Shown piece by piece: positions 34,751-47,250 of a stretch of 64,000 nt of DNA. The DNA is taken from contig NZ_CP009747.1 in NCBI RefSeq assembly GCF_000800255.1, positions 2,728,001 to 2,792,000 of the forward strand, written 5' to 3'. A program made the position numbers and the translations under genes. The stretch's first letter is position 1. Each line of letters opens with the position of its first letter. The notes below the pieces were generated by a model that had not been told where the DNA came from, searched no databases, and worked only from the letters and a program-made list of their open reading frames with translations. This DNA is from Pseudomonas parafulva. GTDB lineage: Bacteria > Pseudomonadota > Gammaproteobacteria > Pseudomonadales > Pseudomonadaceae.

Positions 34751-35835
34751 CAGGCGTGCTCCTTCTCGAATTCAGCCATGTACTGCACCAGGGCCTCGAC
34801 AGCCTCCAGACCCAAGGCGTTGTAGATGGAAGCGCGCATGCCGCCAACCGAACGGTGCCCTTTGAGGTTGAGCAGACCGCGTGCATCGGCGCCGGCCAAG
34901 AAGGCTTTGTCCAGGCGCTCGTCAGCCAGGCGGAACGGCACGTTCATCCACGAGCGGGCATTGTGGCTGATGGGGTTGGTGTAGAACTCGCTGGCATCGA
35001 TGAAGCCATACAAGCGGTCTTTCTTGGCCCGATTGCGCTGCTCCATGGCCTCGACACCGCCCTGCTCCTTGAGCCACTCGAAGACCAGGCCCGACAGGTA
35101 CCAGGAATAAGTAGCCGGCGTGTTGTACATCGAACCGTTATCGGCCGAAATCTTGTAGTCGAGCATGGTCGGGCAACTGCTGCGGGCGCGACCCAGCAGG
35201 TCCTCTCGCACGATCACCACCACCAGACCACTCGGGCCGATGTTCTTCTGTGCGCCCGCATAGATAAGTCCGAACTGGGACACATCGATAGGCCGGGAGA
35301 GAATGTCGGAAGACATGTCCACCACCAGCGGTACGTCGCCCGTCTGCGGCACCCAGTCGAACTGCAGTCCGCCGATGGTTTCATTGGATGCGTAGTGGAC
35401 GTAGGCAGCATTAGCGGTCAATTGCCACTCGTTTTGCCCGGGAATGGCCAGGTAATCGTAAGGCTTGGCGCTGGCGGCCACGTTGATGGTGCCAAAGCGG
35501 CGACCTTCCTCGATGGCTTTCTTCGACCAGATACCGGTCTCGATGTAGTCGGCGGTGCCGTTCTCCGGCAGCAGGTTCAACGGGATCTCGGCGAACTGCT
35601 GGCTGGCACCGCCCTGCAGGAACAGCACTTTGTAGTTCGAGGGGATGGACAACAGTTCGCGCAGATCCTGCTCGGCCTTTTCGGCGATCGCGACGTATTC
35701 GTCGCTGCGATGGCTCATCTCCATCACCGACAAGCCTTTGCCATGCCAATCCAGCATCTCGGCCTGGGCGCGCTGCAGGACAGCGTCGGGAAGCGCGGCA
35801 GGGCCTGCGCAGAAGTTGAAGGCTCGTTTGCTCAC
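34750..35835 (-). CDS. serC: Phosphoserine aminotransferase
   Basis: The 361-residue length is typical. The start is a GTG at 35835 (VSKRAFNFCAGPAALPD), matching the standard N-terminus; a longer frame to 35898 is rejected. The PLP lysine is in YAGAQKNIGPSGL, and the C-terminus has GHRSVGGMRASIYN. It converts 3-phosphohydroxypyruvate to phosphoserine and also serves pyridoxal phosphate synthesis. It is the first gene of the serC-pheA-tyrA/aroA-cmk-rpsA series, downstream of gyrA on the same strand. The serC and pheA genes share one base. Confidence 0.97.
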   Translation of the reverse strand: MSKRAFNFCAGPAALPDAVLQRAQAEMLDWHGKGLSVMEMSHRSDEYVAIAEKAEQDLRELLSIPSNYKVLFLQGGASQQFAEIPLNLLPENGTADYIETGIWSKKAIEEGRRFGTINVAASAKPYDYLAIPGQNEWQLTANAAYVHYASNETIGGLQFDWVPQTGDVPLVVDMSSDILSRPIDVSQFGLIYAGAQKNIGPSGLVVVIVREDLLGRARSSCPTMLDYKISADNGSMYNTPATYSWYLSGLVFEWLKEQGGVEAMEQRNRAKKDRLYGFIDASEFYTNPISHNARSWMNVPFRLADERLDKAFLAGADARGLLNLKGHRSVGGMRASIYNALGLEAVEALVQYMAEFEKEHA

Positions 35836-35914
35836 ATCCACTCTCGCTCTGACAAATAGAACAAAATCGTTACTGGCGGGCCGCGCTGTTGCTCGCATGG
35901 GCGACGCCGAGGCC

Positions 35915-35942
35915 GCCTTGCGGTCTTAGCGCGGCGCAAGGC
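35915..35942. repeat. REP-like inverted repeat between gyrA and serC
   Basis: GCCTTGCG (35915-35922) and CGCAAGGC (35935-35942) form an 8 bp inverted repeat. It is followed by CGCTCCCACAAG, a tail that recurs in intergenic REP elements of P. putida-group genomes. It lies about 80 bases upstream of serC. Confidence 0.4.
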
Positions 35943-35995
35943 CGCTCCCACAAGAAGCGACCCCTGAATACCGGGCATTACCAAGGGCAATCAGT

Positions 35996-36025
35996 CGAAC
36001 GGGGCGACCTTGGTCGCCCCGTTCG
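35996..36025 (-). terminator. Terminator-like hairpin after gyrA
   Basis: CGAACGGGGCGACC and GGTCGCCCCGTTCG form a perfect stem of 13-14 bp with a minimal loop, 15 bases past the gyrA stop. The T run is weak, so it may work as a strong pause or an mRNA 3' stabiliser. Confidence 0.7.
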
Positions 36026-36039
36026 GGTCTTGCGTCTAC

Positions 36040-38802
<2,763 letters not shown>

Positions 38803-38831
38803 GAGAAGCCTGATTCCTTTTTCTGGTGAAA

Positions 38832-38862
38832 CTTCGTGATGTCCATCGGTGGACGAACGAAG
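38832..38862 (-). promoter_or_regulatory. Hairpin in the gyrA leader
   Basis: CTTCGT and ACGAAG enclose GTCCA, TCGG and TGGAC. On the transcribed strand this gives a stem of 11 pairs with one small internal loop. It ends about 30 bases before the gyrA ATG. It could modulate translation or mRNA stability. Confidence 0.35.
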
Positions 38863-39059
38863 CTCGCCGCCACCGCGTTCGACGCAGGGGCGACATACGA
38901 CAAATCAATGAGTTGAGCCCAGGATCTGCGCAATGAAGGGCACCGCAAACAGCACCCTTGGAAACTGCCGGATGGTATCACAAACGGCTGCGCGGTGGGA
39001 GAGAGGGCAGGATGCCACTGGGGCGTAATTCTGTGCCGATCTGCCAGGCGTTCCCGCAC

Positions 39060-40133
39060 TCAATGCAGGCGTTTGCGACACATCAGTTGGGCGATCTTGG
39101 CCGTATCAGGACGCTCGACAATGCCCCTTTCGGTCACGATCACGTCGATCAGATCTGCGGGCGTCACATCGAAGACGGTATTGAACACTTCGACCTCGGC
39201 CGCCATCCGCTTGCCGGCCACTTCAAGCAGTTCGTCCGCCTCGCGCTCTTCCAGAGGAATGTCTTCGCCACTGGGCAAATTCAGGTCGATGCTGGTGCTC
39301 GATGCCACGACCATGAAGCGCACGCCGTGATGCATGGCCGCGACCGCCATCTGGTAGGTACCGATCTTGCTCGCCACATCGCCATTGGCGGCGATGCAAT
39401 CGGCGCCGACCACGACCCAAGTGATGCCTTTGGTCTTCATCAGATGTGCCAGCGCCGAGTCGGCACATACGGTGACCGGGATGCCCTCATGCGCCAACTC
39501 CCAGGCCGTGAGCCGCGAACCTTGCAGCCACGGCCGGGTTTCGCCGGCATACACCCGCTCGACCATGCCTTCCAGGTAGGCGGCGTGGATCACCCCCAGG
39601 GCCGTACCGAAGCCACCACTGGCCAGGGCGCCGGCGTTGCCGTAAGTGAGCAAGGTCTGCTCGCTACCCTGATGGCGACGGATCTGCTCGATGCCGTGCT
39701 GGGCCATGGTCAGGTTGGCTTCACGATCGCTTTCGTGGATGGCCACCGCCTCGGCTTCCATCAGCCCCAACAGATCATCTTCGGGACTCAGGCGCTGCAG
39801 GCGCTCACGCATGCGATTCAGCGCCCAGAAAAGATTGGCAGCCGTAGGGCGCGCTTCAGCCAGCTCGAGAAAATCCTCCTCCAGCGCCTGCTCCCAATCG
39901 TCCTCGACCAAGCGCTCGCGCAGGGCAAGAACCAGCCCATAGGCTGCAGCGATACCAATGGCCGCCGCCCCACGCACGGCCATGGCGCGGATCGCCTGCA
40001 CGACGGAGGCGACGTCGGCACACTCCAGCCATTGCTCGCGGGCAGGCAGCAGACGCTGGTCGAGCAGGTGCAAGGTGCCATCACGCCACTGGATGCCGGT
40101 CACCTTCTCTGCCGCCATAAGTCGCTCGCGCAT
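39060..40133 (-). CDS. mtnA: S-methyl-5-thioribose-1-phosphate isomerase
   Basis: The product is a 357-residue eIF2B-like isomerase. [15 protein letters not shown] near residue 50 is the substrate-loop motif. The catalytic Cys is in [12 protein letters not shown] and the Asp in [21 protein letters not shown]. It converts methylthioribose 1-phosphate to the ribulose form in methionine salvage. The ATG at 40133 ([19 protein letters not shown]) has GGGGAGAGG upstream and matches known lengths; the frame is open a little further. It is divergent from the deaminase gene mtaD, which acts two steps earlier in the same pathway. Confidence 0.95.
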   Translation of the reverse strand: MRERLMAAEKVTGIQWRDGTLHLLDQRLLPAREQWLECADVASVVQAIRAMAVRGAAAIGIAAAYGLVLALRERLVEDDWEQALEEDFLELAEARPTAANLFWALNRMRERLQRLSPEDDLLGLMEAEAVAIHESDREANLTMAQHGIEQIRRHQGSEQTLLTYGNAGALASGGFGTALGVIHAAYLEGMVERVYAGETRPWLQGSRLTAWELAHEGIPVTVCADSALAHLMKTKGITWVVVGADCIAANGDVASKIGTYQMAVAAMHHGVRFMVVASSTSIDLNLPSGEDIPLEEREADELLEVAGKRMAAEVEVFNTVFDVTPADLIDVIVTERGIVERPDTAKIAQLMCRKRLH

Positions 40134-40201
40134 CGCCTCTCCCCGCCGTTGACTGATCAAAAGCGGACGATTATAGCGAGCCCAGGCCGCGAGCGCTCGG
40201 G

Positions 40202-40207
40202 TATACT
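40202..40207 (+). promoter_or_regulatory. Possible -10 element of the mtaD promoter
   Basis: TATACT preceded by GGG lies 35 bases upstream of the mtaD ATG. The context CTCGGGTATACTGCGCG is common before pseudomonad housekeeping genes. No good -35 hexamer is seen at 17 bases. Confidence 0.35.
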
Positions 40208-40242
40208 GCGCGTTAAATCGTCAGAAACCCCGGATCCTGCGC

Positions 40243-41568
40243 ATGCCGCCAGCCTCTTTGCCCGTTGACCTGCTGCTCGTTCCCACCTGGCTGGTGCCTG
40301 TGGAACCGGCCGGGGTGGTGCTGGAGGGGCACGCACTTGGCATTCGCGATGGTCTGATCGCCTGGTTGGGGCCGCGCGAGCGGGCACCGCAGGCACGGGA
40401 GGTGCTCGAACTGCCCGACTGCGTGCTGACCCCTGGGTGGATCAATGCCCACGGCCATGCTGCCATGAGCCTGTTTCGCGGCCTGGCCGACGACCTGCCG
40501 CTGATGACCTGGCTGCACGCGCATATCTGGCCCGCTGAAGCGCGCTGGGTCGATGAGGCTTTCGTGCGAGACGGCACCGACCTGGCCATTGCCGAACAGC
40601 TCAAGGGCGGCATCACCTGCTTCGCCGACATGTATTTTTTCCCGCGCGAAGCCTGTGACCGCGTGCATCGCAGTGGTATGCGCGCGCAAGTGGCCGTGCC
40701 CTTGATGGACTTCGCCGTTCCCGGCGCGCGCAGCCCCGACGAAGCCCTGCATCAGGCCATCGCGCTGTTCGGCGACGTGCGCCATCACCCGCGCATCACC
40801 CTCGCCCTCGGCCCTCACGCGCCTTATACGCTCAACGACGAAAACCTGGAAAACATTCGCGTCATCGCAGACCAACTGGATGCGCCGTTGCACATGCACA
40901 TCCACGAAACAGCCGATGAAGTGCAACGTGGCGAAGCCGAACACGGCGAGCGCCCGCTGACGCGCCTGGCCCGTCTGGGCCTGCTTGGCCCGCGCCTGCA
41001 GGCTGTACACATGACCCAGGTCAGCGAAAACGACCTGGCCCTGCTGGTAGAAAGCAACACCAGCGTGGTGCATTGCCCACACTCCAATCTCAAACTGGCC
41101 AGCGGTTTCTGTCCGGTCGAGCGCCTGTGGCAGGCCGGCGTCAACGTCGCCCTGGGTACCGATGGCGCCGCCAGCAACAATGCCCTTGACCTGCTCGGCG
41201 AAGCCCGCACCGCCGCCCTGCTGGCCAAAGCCGTTGCCGGTTCGGCCACTGCCCTGGATGCCCACCGCGCCTTGCGCATGGCCACGCTCAACGGCGCCCG
41301 GGCGCTGGGGCTGGAGGCCTGCATCGGCTCGCTGGAAGTCGGCAAGGCAGCGGACATCACTGTGTTCGACCTCTCGGGCCTGGCTCAGCAACCGGTGCAT
41401 GATCCTGTTTCACAGTTGATCTACGCCACGGGCCGCGACTGCGTGCGCGATGTCTGGGTGGCGGGCCAGCGCCTGGTCGAGAACCACCGACTGACTCAGA
41501 TGGACGAGGCCGCGCTGATCGCCAGCGCCCGCGAGTGGGGCGCGCGTATTCGCGACGGCCAAGCATGA
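40243..41568 (+). CDS. mtaD: 5-methylthioadenosine / S-adenosylhomocysteine deaminase (TRZ/ATZ family hydrolase)
   Basis: The product is a 441-residue amidohydrolase. Metal ligands are visible in [16 protein letters not shown] (HxH), [10 protein letters not shown] and [13 protein letters not shown] (Asp). The TRZ/ATZ architecture has a composite barrel with a C-terminal beta domain ([21 protein letters not shown]). In Pseudomonas the enzyme deaminates methylthioadenosine to methylthioinosine, which is then cleaved and passed to MtnA. Divergence from mtnA supports that role over homocysteine metabolism. The start [16 protein letters not shown] has only a weak ribosome binding site. Confidence 0.92.
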   Translation: MPPASLPVDLLLVPTWLVPVEPAGVVLEGHALGIRDGLIAWLGPRERAPQAREVLELPDCVLTPGWINAHGHAAMSLFRGLADDLPLMTWLHAHIWPAEARWVDEAFVRDGTDLAIAEQLKGGITCFADMYFFPREACDRVHRSGMRAQVAVPLMDFAVPGARSPDEALHQAIALFGDVRHHPRITLALGPHAPYTLNDENLENIRVIADQLDAPLHMHIHETADEVQRGEAEHGERPLTRLARLGLLGPRLQAVHMTQVSENDLALLVESNTSVVHCPHSNLKLASGFCPVERLWQAGVNVALGTDGAASNNALDLLGEARTAALLAKAVAGSATALDAHRALRMATLNGARALGLEACIGSLEVGKAADITVFDLSGLAQQPVHDPVSQLIYATGRDCVRDVWVAGQRLVENHRLTQMDEAALIASAREWGARIRDGQA

Positions 41569-41633
41569 CTGGCGGGCAGCCAAGGCTGCTCGCCTGAGAC
41601 ACCTTTTATCGAAGCTTTCAGAGGATCTGTTCA

Positions 41634-42332
41634 ATGAGCAACGTCGACCGCGCCGAAATCGCCAAGTTCGAGGCCCTGGCCCACCGCTGGTGGGACCGCG
41701 AGAGCGAGTTCAAGCCCCTGCACGAAATCAACCCGCTGCGGGTCAACTGGATCGACGAGCGCGCCAGCCTCGCCGGAAAAACCGTACTGGATGTCGGCTG
41801 CGGCGGCGGCATTCTCAGCGAAGCCATGGCCCAGCGCGGCGCGACGGTCACCGGGATCGACATGGGCGAAGCACCGCTGGCGGTGGCGCGCCTGCACCAG
41901 CTCGAGTCCGGCGTCGAAGTGGACTACCGGCAGATCACCGCCGAAGCGCTGGCCGAAGAGATGCCCGGTCAGTTCGATGTGGTCACCTGCCTTGAAATGC
42001 TCGAGCACGTGCCAGACCCTTCGTCGGTGATCCGTGCCTGCCAGCGTTTGGTCAAACCCGGCGGCCAGGTGTTCTTTTCGACCATCAACCGCAACCCGAA
42101 GGCCTATCTGCTAGCGATCGTCGGCGCCGAGTACATCCTCAAGATGCTGCCGCGCGGCACCCATGACTTCAAGAAGTTCATCCGCCCTTCCGAGCTCGGC
42201 GCCTGGTGCCGTGTGGTCGGGCTGGAGGTCAAGGACATCATCGGCCTGACCTATAACCCGCTGACCAAACACTACAAACTGGCCAGCGACGTCGACGTCA
42301 ACTACATGATCCAGACCCTGCGCGAGGAATGA
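41634..42332 (+). CDS. ubiG: Ubiquinone biosynthesis O-methyltransferase
   Basis: The product is a 232-residue SAM-dependent methyltransferase. It starts [21 protein letters not shown], with the family-typical HRWWD. The SAM-binding loop is [16 protein letters not shown] near residues 50-65, and [13 protein letters not shown] is present. It performs both O-methylations of coenzyme Q synthesis at the inner membrane. GAGGA lies 8 bases before the start. Its stop overlaps the ATGA that precedes mupP, indicating translational coupling. Confidence 0.97.
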   Translation: MSNVDRAEIAKFEALAHRWWDRESEFKPLHEINPLRVNWIDERASLAGKTVLDVGCGGGILSEAMAQRGATVTGIDMGEAPLAVARLHQLESGVEVDYRQITAEALAEEMPGQFDVVTCLEMLEHVPDPSSVIRACQRLVKPGGQVFFSTINRNPKAYLLAIVGAEYILKMLPRGTHDFKKFIRPSELGAWCRVVGLEVKDIIGLTYNPLTKHYKLASDVDVNYMIQTLREE

Positions 42333-42334
42333 AC

Positions 42335-43006
42335 ATGCGCCTGCGAGCAGTTCTCTTCGACATGGACGGCACCTTGCTGGACACTGCACCGGACTTCATC
42401 GCCATCTGCCAGGCCATGCTCGCCGAGCGCGGCCTGCCGGCAGTTGACGACGAACTGATCCGAGGCGTGATCTCCGGCGGCGCCCGGGCCATGGTCGCCG
42501 CCACCTTTGCCATGGACCCCGAAGCAGAAGGTTTCGAGGCCCTGCGCCTGGAGTTTCTCGAGCGCTATCAGCGTGACTGCGCGGTACACAGCAAGCTGTT
42601 CGACGGCATGGACACGCTGCTGGGCGACATCGAGAAAGGCAACTTGCTGTGGGGCGTGGTCACCAACAAACCGGTGCGCTTCGCCGAGCCGATCATGCAG
42701 CAACTCGGCTTGGCCGAACGTTCGGCCCTGTTGATCTGCCCCGACCATGTCACCCGCAGCAAGCCTGACCCAGAGCCGCTGATCCTGGCGTGCAAGACCC
42801 TTGGCCTGGACCCGGCCAGCGTGCTGTTCGTCGGTGACGATTTGCGCGACATCGAATCTGGCCGCGATGCAGGCACACGTACCGCCGCCGTGCGCTATGG
42901 CTATATCCACCCCGAGGACAACCCCAACAACTGGGGCGCGGACGTGGTCGTGGACCATCCGCTGGACCTGCGCAAGGTGATCGACAGCGCCCTGTGCGGC
43001 TGCTGA
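42335..43006 (+). CDS. mupP: N-acetylmuramic acid 6-phosphate phosphatase (HAD family)
   Basis: The product is a 223-residue HAD hydrolase of the Gph subgroup. It starts [21 protein letters not shown] (catalytic Asp pair DMDGT), has [10 protein letters not shown], and motif III/IV is [17 protein letters not shown]. In Pseudomonas the gene after ubiG encodes MupP, which dephosphorylates MurNAc 6-phosphate in the recycling route that bypasses de novo MurNAc and lowers fosfomycin sensitivity. The ATG at 42335 has GAGGA 6 bases upstream. An ATG two codons earlier (42329) overlaps the ubiG stop and is less well placed. Confidence 0.95.
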   Translation: MRLRAVLFDMDGTLLDTAPDFIAICQAMLAERGLPAVDDELIRGVISGGARAMVAATFAMDPEAEGFEALRLEFLERYQRDCAVHSKLFDGMDTLLGDIEKGNLLWGVVTNKPVRFAEPIMQQLGLAERSALLICPDHVTRSKPDPEPLILACKTLGLDPASVLFVGDDLRDIESGRDAGTRTAAVRYGYIHPEDNPNNWGADVVVDHPLDLRKVIDSALCGC

Positions 43007-43054
43007 GAAGACGGACAACGCCCCTACTACCGGGGCACAGACAGGGATCACATC

Positions 43055-43795
43055 ATGTTCGACTACACCCCACGTGCCGACCTGCTCAAAGGCCGTGTCG
43101 TTCTGGTCACCGGTGCCGGTCGCGGCATTGGCGCCGCAGCAGCCAAGGCCTATGCCGCGCTGGGTGCCACGGTACTGTTGCTGGGCAAGACCGAGGCCAA
43201 CCTCAACGAGGTCTACGACCAGATCGAGGCTGCTGGCCATCCGCAACCGGTGGTCATTCCGTTCAACCTGGAAACCGCCCTGCCCCACCAATACGACGAG
43301 CTGGCCGTGATGGTGGAAGAGCAGTTCGGGCGCCTTGACGGGCTGCTCAACAACGCCTCGATCATCGGGCCGCGCACCCCGCTGGAGCAGTTGTCCGGCG
43401 ACAACTTCATGCGCGTCATGCACATCAACGTCAATGCCACGTTCATGCTCACCAGCACCTTGCTGCCGCTGCTCAAGCTCTCCGAGGACGCATCGGTGGT
43501 GTTCACGTCCTCGAGCGTGGGTCGCAAGGGCCGGGCCTATTGGGGCGCCTATGGCGTGTCGAAGTTCGCCACCGAAGGATTGATGCAGACGCTGGCCGAT
43601 GAATTGGAAGGCGTGGCGCCGGTGCGCGCCAATAGCATCAACCCCGGCGCCACGCGCACGGCGATGCGTGCGCTGGCTTATCCGAGCGAGAATCCGCAGG
43701 ACAACCCGTTGCCCGAGCAGATCATGCCGGTCTATCTGTACCTCATGGGGCCGGACAGCACGGGCGTCAACGGGCAGGCCTTCAACGCCCAGTGA
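43055..43795 (+). CDS. YciK-like short-chain dehydrogenase
   Basis: The product is a 246-residue classical SDR. The cofactor motif is VTGAGRGIGAAAAKAYAALG near residues 17-36. NNASIIGPRTP replaces the usual NNAG. The catalytic Ser is in FTSSSVGRKG and YxxxK in WGAYGVSKFATEG. The start FDYTPRADLLKGRVVLVTG is typical of YciK proteins. The substrate is unknown. It follows mupP by 48 bases, completing the ubiG-mupP-yciK series seen in related pseudomonads. It is ended by a hairpin shared with the convergent TenA-like gene. Confidence 0.92.
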   Translation: MFDYTPRADLLKGRVVLVTGAGRGIGAAAAKAYAALGATVLLLGKTEANLNEVYDQIEAAGHPQPVVIPFNLETALPHQYDELAVMVEEQFGRLDGLLNNASIIGPRTPLEQLSGDNFMRVMHINVNATFMLTSTLLPLLKLSEDASVVFTSSSVGRKGRAYWGAYGVSKFATEGLMQTLADELEGVAPVRANSINPGATRTAMRALAYPSENPQDNPLPEQIMPVYLYLMGPDSTGVNGQAFNAQ

Positions 43796-43804
43796 GCCCA
43801 GGAT

Positions 43805-43828
43805 GGGGCGCCGTGCACAGCGCGCCCC
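43805..43828. terminator. Hairpin between convergent yciK and the TenA-like gene
   Basis: GGGGCGC (43805-43811) and GCGCCCC (43822-43828) form a 7 bp stem with a 10-base loop, midway between two convergent stop codons. There is no T run. Confidence 0.55.
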
Positions 43829-43833
43829 TCGAT

Positions 43834-44625
43834 CTACACCCCCGACGCCAACGCCGGTTTGTGCACGGCCTGGCGCTGGGCTGGCTCCATCGCCAGGCAA
43901 CGCTCCAGGAACAGGTACATGCAGTCGTAACTCTTGCAGATCGCTTTGCGCAACTCGTCCTGCAACGCCTGCGAAGGACGTTCGCCCACCAACGTGCAGA
44001 TGATTTCCAACGCTTCCCAAGGATGCTCGTCGTCGTACTGGGCATGCAGCTTGAGCCAGCGCATCGCCGCCTTGTCACCGCGCTCGATGAATCCGCGGGC
44101 ATAGGGCGTGTCGGGATAGACCAGCGCTGACCACTCGCCGGTGGCGCCCTCGATGGCGTAGTTGGTCGCCGCCATGGCGATCGCCAGCGACTCGGTGCTG
44201 CACACGCGCCAGCACCAGTCGTTCAGGAAGCTCAGCTCGGGCGGAACGTCCTGCCCCTGCAGGTCGTGGAGACTGACATCGTGAGCCTTGCACCATTTCA
44301 CCCAATGGTCGGCATGATTGAGCTCGACGCGAATGTTGCGCATCAGCCAGCGACGCGCCATGTCTTCGCCTTGATGGCGGCCATAGCGGGTCTTGGTGAG
44401 GTTGTGCGCCATGTAGAGGGAAAACTGCTCGACCACTGGCCAGCCACCGATCAGGTACTGACGAATCGTCTGCTTGCTCAAGGTGCCTTCGCTCAAGCGC
44501 TGGTAGATTTCGTGCTCCACCACACGACGCTTGCTCTCGAAACATTGCTCGATCATCCGCTGGGCCCAGGCAGGATAGCTCTTGGGGTCCATCAGTGGTC
44601 CGATCCTTACGAATGCGTCTATCAC
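43834..44625 (-). CDS. TenA/PqqC-like (haem oxygenase-like fold) protein
   Basis: The product is a 263-residue, mostly helical protein of the TenA/THI-4/PqqC superfamily. Core helices include RRVVEHEIYQRLSEG and RQYLIGGWPVVEQFSLYMA. The His and Glu positions could form a di-iron or cofactor site (VELNHADHWVKWCKAHD and QYDDEHPWEAL). Members are thiaminase II enzymes or iron-containing redox enzymes; thiamine genes are not nearby. The start is a GTG at 44625 with AAGGAG upstream, and an ATG at 44592 is an alternative. It follows the GGDEF/EAL gene by 45 bases on the same strand. Confidence 0.8.
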   Translation of the reverse strand: MIDAFVRIGPLMDPKSYPAWAQRMIEQCFESKRRVVEHEIYQRLSEGTLSKQTIRQYLIGGWPVVEQFSLYMAHNLTKTRYGRHQGEDMARRWLMRNIRVELNHADHWVKWCKAHDVSLHDLQGQDVPPELSFLNDWCWRVCSTESLAIAMAATNYAIEGATGEWSALVYPDTPYARGFIERGDKAAMRWLKLHAQYDDEHPWEALEIICTLVGERPSQALQDELRKAICKSYDCMYLFLERCLAMEPAQRQAVHKPALASGV

Positions 44626-44670
44626 TCTCAGCTCCTTGATTCCTTGTGATGATGCGGGGCACTGGCGTGG

Positions 44671-47127
44671 TCAGCGGAAGGCCCCCGGCGCCCGCTGAAC
44701 TGGGGGCCTTGCTGCAATCCGTTGCCGCTGCAGACAGCCACAGGTGAACACCTGTGGCCGTTCGATCAGATAACCCTGGGCGTAGTCGACGCCAATCTCC
44801 TGCAGCGCCTGCTCGATCTGTGGCGTTTCGACGAACTCGGCGATGGTTTTCTTGCCCATCACATGACCGATGTGGTTGATCACCTCGACCATGGCCCGAT
44901 TGATGGGGTCGTCCAGCATGTCCTTGACGAAACTTCCGTCGATCTTGAGGAAGTCTACCGGCAAATGTTTCAAATAGGCGAATGACGACATTCCGGCGCA
45001 GAAGTCGTCCAGAGAGAACTTGCAGCCCAAACCTTTCAATTCATTGATGAAGCGAATGGCGCTTCCCAAATTGGCGATAGCGCTGGTTTCCGTTATTTCG
45101 AAACAAATCATCTGGGGTGGAATGCGGAACTCGTCGAACAGCCGTTGCAGACACTCCAGAAACTTGTCGTCGCCGATACTGATACCCGAGAGGTTGATCG
45201 CGCACATGGCCAACGGTTGGTCGCTGCCGGCGTCCAGCGCCTGACGAATCACCTGGAATACATTGCGCACCACCCAGCGATCGAGTGCCGGCATCAGACC
45301 GTAGCGCTCCGCGGCGGGAATGAAGCTGTCGGGCAGAATAGTCCGACCGCTTTCGTCGTGCAGACGTAGCAGAATCTCTAGATGGCCGGCGTCCTCGCCA
45401 GATTTGAGGGGAACGATCTCCTGGGCATACAGGCAGAAGCGGTTTTCCTCCAAGGCCACATGCAGGCGCTGGATCCAGGCCATCTCGCCAAAACGCAGGG
45501 ACAGTTCGCTGTCGTCGGCGTGGTACACCTGAACCCGGTTTCGCCCCTTTTCCTTGGCCATGTAGCAGGCCATGTCGGCAGCGCGCAACGAGGCCTCGAG
45601 CGTGCCAGCCAACTGGCCCAAGTGCACCAGGCCGATGCTCACGGTGGTGACGAAGGGCCGCTCTTTCCAGACGAAATGCAGGCTCTGCACAGTCTGACGC
45701 AGGTGCTCGGCGATGCGCTCGGCCTGCTCAGGACGGCAATTCTCCAGCAGCACCCCGAACTCATCGCCGCCCAGCCGGGCCAAGGTGTCGCCTTCACGCA
45801 GCCCCGACTGCAGGACCGCGCAGATGTGCCGCAGCAATTCGTCGCCCGCCGCATGGCCGCAGGTATCGTTGACCAGCTTGAATTGATCCAGGTCGAGGAA
45901 CATCAACGAGTGGCGCCCGGACTGGCGGGCCAGGGCGTTGAGCGCCTGTTCCAGGCGATACTCGAACTCGCGGCGGTTGGCCAGCCCGGTCAGGGCGTCG
46001 TGGGTCGCCTGCCATGAGAGATTGGCGATGTACTGCCGCTCCTGCGTCATGTCGTGCAAGGCGAGCACGATGCCGCTGATCTGCCCATCGGTATGGATGG
46101 GCGAGCCGACCAGGTTGACCGAAACCGTACTGCCATCCAGGCGCTGGATCAGCCGTGCATGTTCGGCGCCGCCCTTCAGACTGCCGCTGAGCACCTGCTC
46201 GACCAAGGTGCGACTGTCCTGCTCCGCGCTTTCGTCGAGCAAACTGAACAGTGCCGCCAGCGGCAAGCCCTGGCCTTGACTGGCTTGCCAGTGGGTCAGT
46301 TGCTCGGCGGCCGGGTTCATGTAGAGGATGCAGCCGTCCACATCGGTGGTAATCACGGCATCGCCGATCGATTCGAGCGTGGTCTGCGCCCGCTCTCGCT
46401 CGATCTGCAGAGCACTGGCGAAGGCCTGGCGTTGCGACAGTAAGCGTGCCGAACGACGCCAGGCCAGGGTAATGAGAAACAGTGCGGTGAGCAGGTTGGT
46501 GACCATCAACACCCGCAGCAGCATCCGCGACCCCTCCCCCAACGCGTTGCTGAACGCCTTGGCAGCAGGCGTGACGCCCTCGTTGATGGTCACGATGCGT
46601 GCTTTCCATTGCGCCACTTCGGCCTCACTGGCGCTGCCTTGGGTGAAACCGGCGTGCATCTCGCGCGCGACCCCATCCAACTGTCGCAGGTAGTCGTCAC
46701 CGGTGTTCCAGTAGTCGATGGCCCGTTCCATGTAGCTGATGTGGCGGAAGTTCTTGTAGAACCAGATGATCCGGTTGACGTCATCGGGATGATTGCCGCC
46801 CTGCAGAATGCCGGTACGGGCAGCCTCTATATCCGGCACGGGCTGATCGAGGGCGACTCGCAACTGACGGTCACCCTGAGGGATGGCGATGGCTTGGTGA
46901 TAACGCTGGAACACCTGCTCGTCACGGTTTTGCGCGTACAGGCTGAGAAAGTAGATGGCGTCCTTCTGCGCCTTGGACCACAGGCTCTCGCCCGCCACGT
47001 AAGCACGCATGGCCGAGAGTGAATACAAACTGAGGCTGCCCAAGAGCACTTGGAAAACCACTACAGCGACGAAGGGCCAGATGATCCCCAGCAGCCTTGG
47101 CGCTTCGAGCGTCCGATTTCCCTTCAT
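44671..47127 (-). CDS. Membrane PAS-GGDEF-EAL cyclic-di-GMP signalling protein
   Basis: The product is 818 residues. A membrane helix is at about 12-36, a periplasmic sensor region at 40-200 and a second helix near 205-225. A PAS domain follows (SIGDAVITTDVDGCILYMN). The GGDEF domain has an intact ARLGGDEFGVLL preceded by an I-site REGD. The C-terminus is EAL-like, with the signature reading LEILLRL and later motifs EITETSAI, DDFCAGMSSF, LKIDGSF and AEFVET kept. Both synthesis and hydrolysis of c-di-GMP are plausible. The ATG at 47127 has AGGG 7 bases upstream; the longer open frame is rejected. It is on the same strand as the ABC exporter. Confidence 0.92.
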   Translation of the reverse strand: MKGNRTLEAPRLLGIIWPFVAVVVFQVLLGSLSLYSLSAMRAYVAGESLWSKAQKDAIYFLSLYAQNRDEQVFQRYHQAIAIPQGDRQLRVALDQPVPDIEAARTGILQGGNHPDDVNRIIWFYKNFRHISYMERAIDYWNTGDDYLRQLDGVAREMHAGFTQGSASEAEVAQWKARIVTINEGVTPAAKAFSNALGEGSRMLLRVLMVTNLLTALFLITLAWRRSARLLSQRQAFASALQIERERAQTTLESIGDAVITTDVDGCILYMNPAAEQLTHWQASQGQGLPLAALFSLLDESAEQDSRTLVEQVLSGSLKGGAEHARLIQRLDGSTVSVNLVGSPIHTDGQISGIVLALHDMTQERQYIANLSWQATHDALTGLANRREFEYRLEQALNALARQSGRHSLMFLDLDQFKLVNDTCGHAAGDELLRHICAVLQSGLREGDTLARLGGDEFGVLLENCRPEQAERIAEHLRQTVQSLHFVWKERPFVTTVSIGLVHLGQLAGTLEASLRAADMACYMAKEKGRNRVQVYHADDSELSLRFGEMAWIQRLHVALEENRFCLYAQEIVPLKSGEDAGHLEILLRLHDESGRTILPDSFIPAAERYGLMPALDRWVVRNVFQVIRQALDAGSDQPLAMCAINLSGISIGDDKFLECLQRLFDEFRIPPQMICFEITETSAIANLGSAIRFINELKGLGCKFSLDDFCAGMSSFAYLKHLPVDFLKIDGSFVKDMLDDPINRAMVEVINHIGHVMGKKTIAEFVETPQIEQALQEIGVDYAQGYLIERPQVFTCGCLQRQRIAARPPVQRAPGAFR

Positions 47128-47250
47128 GTAGTCCCTGCCCACCGCACAGATGGCACTAATTGCCCCAGACCAGCACAGCGTAGGCCATTGGCCAGCCACA
47201 AGCCACAAGACACGCACCGCGCACGATCACAGGGGTAGGTTCGGTGCCGT

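Noticed and set aside
42302..44020. A 572-codon minus-strand frame
   Set aside because: It runs antisense through mupP and yciK, both with intact catalytic motifs, and has no domain of its own.
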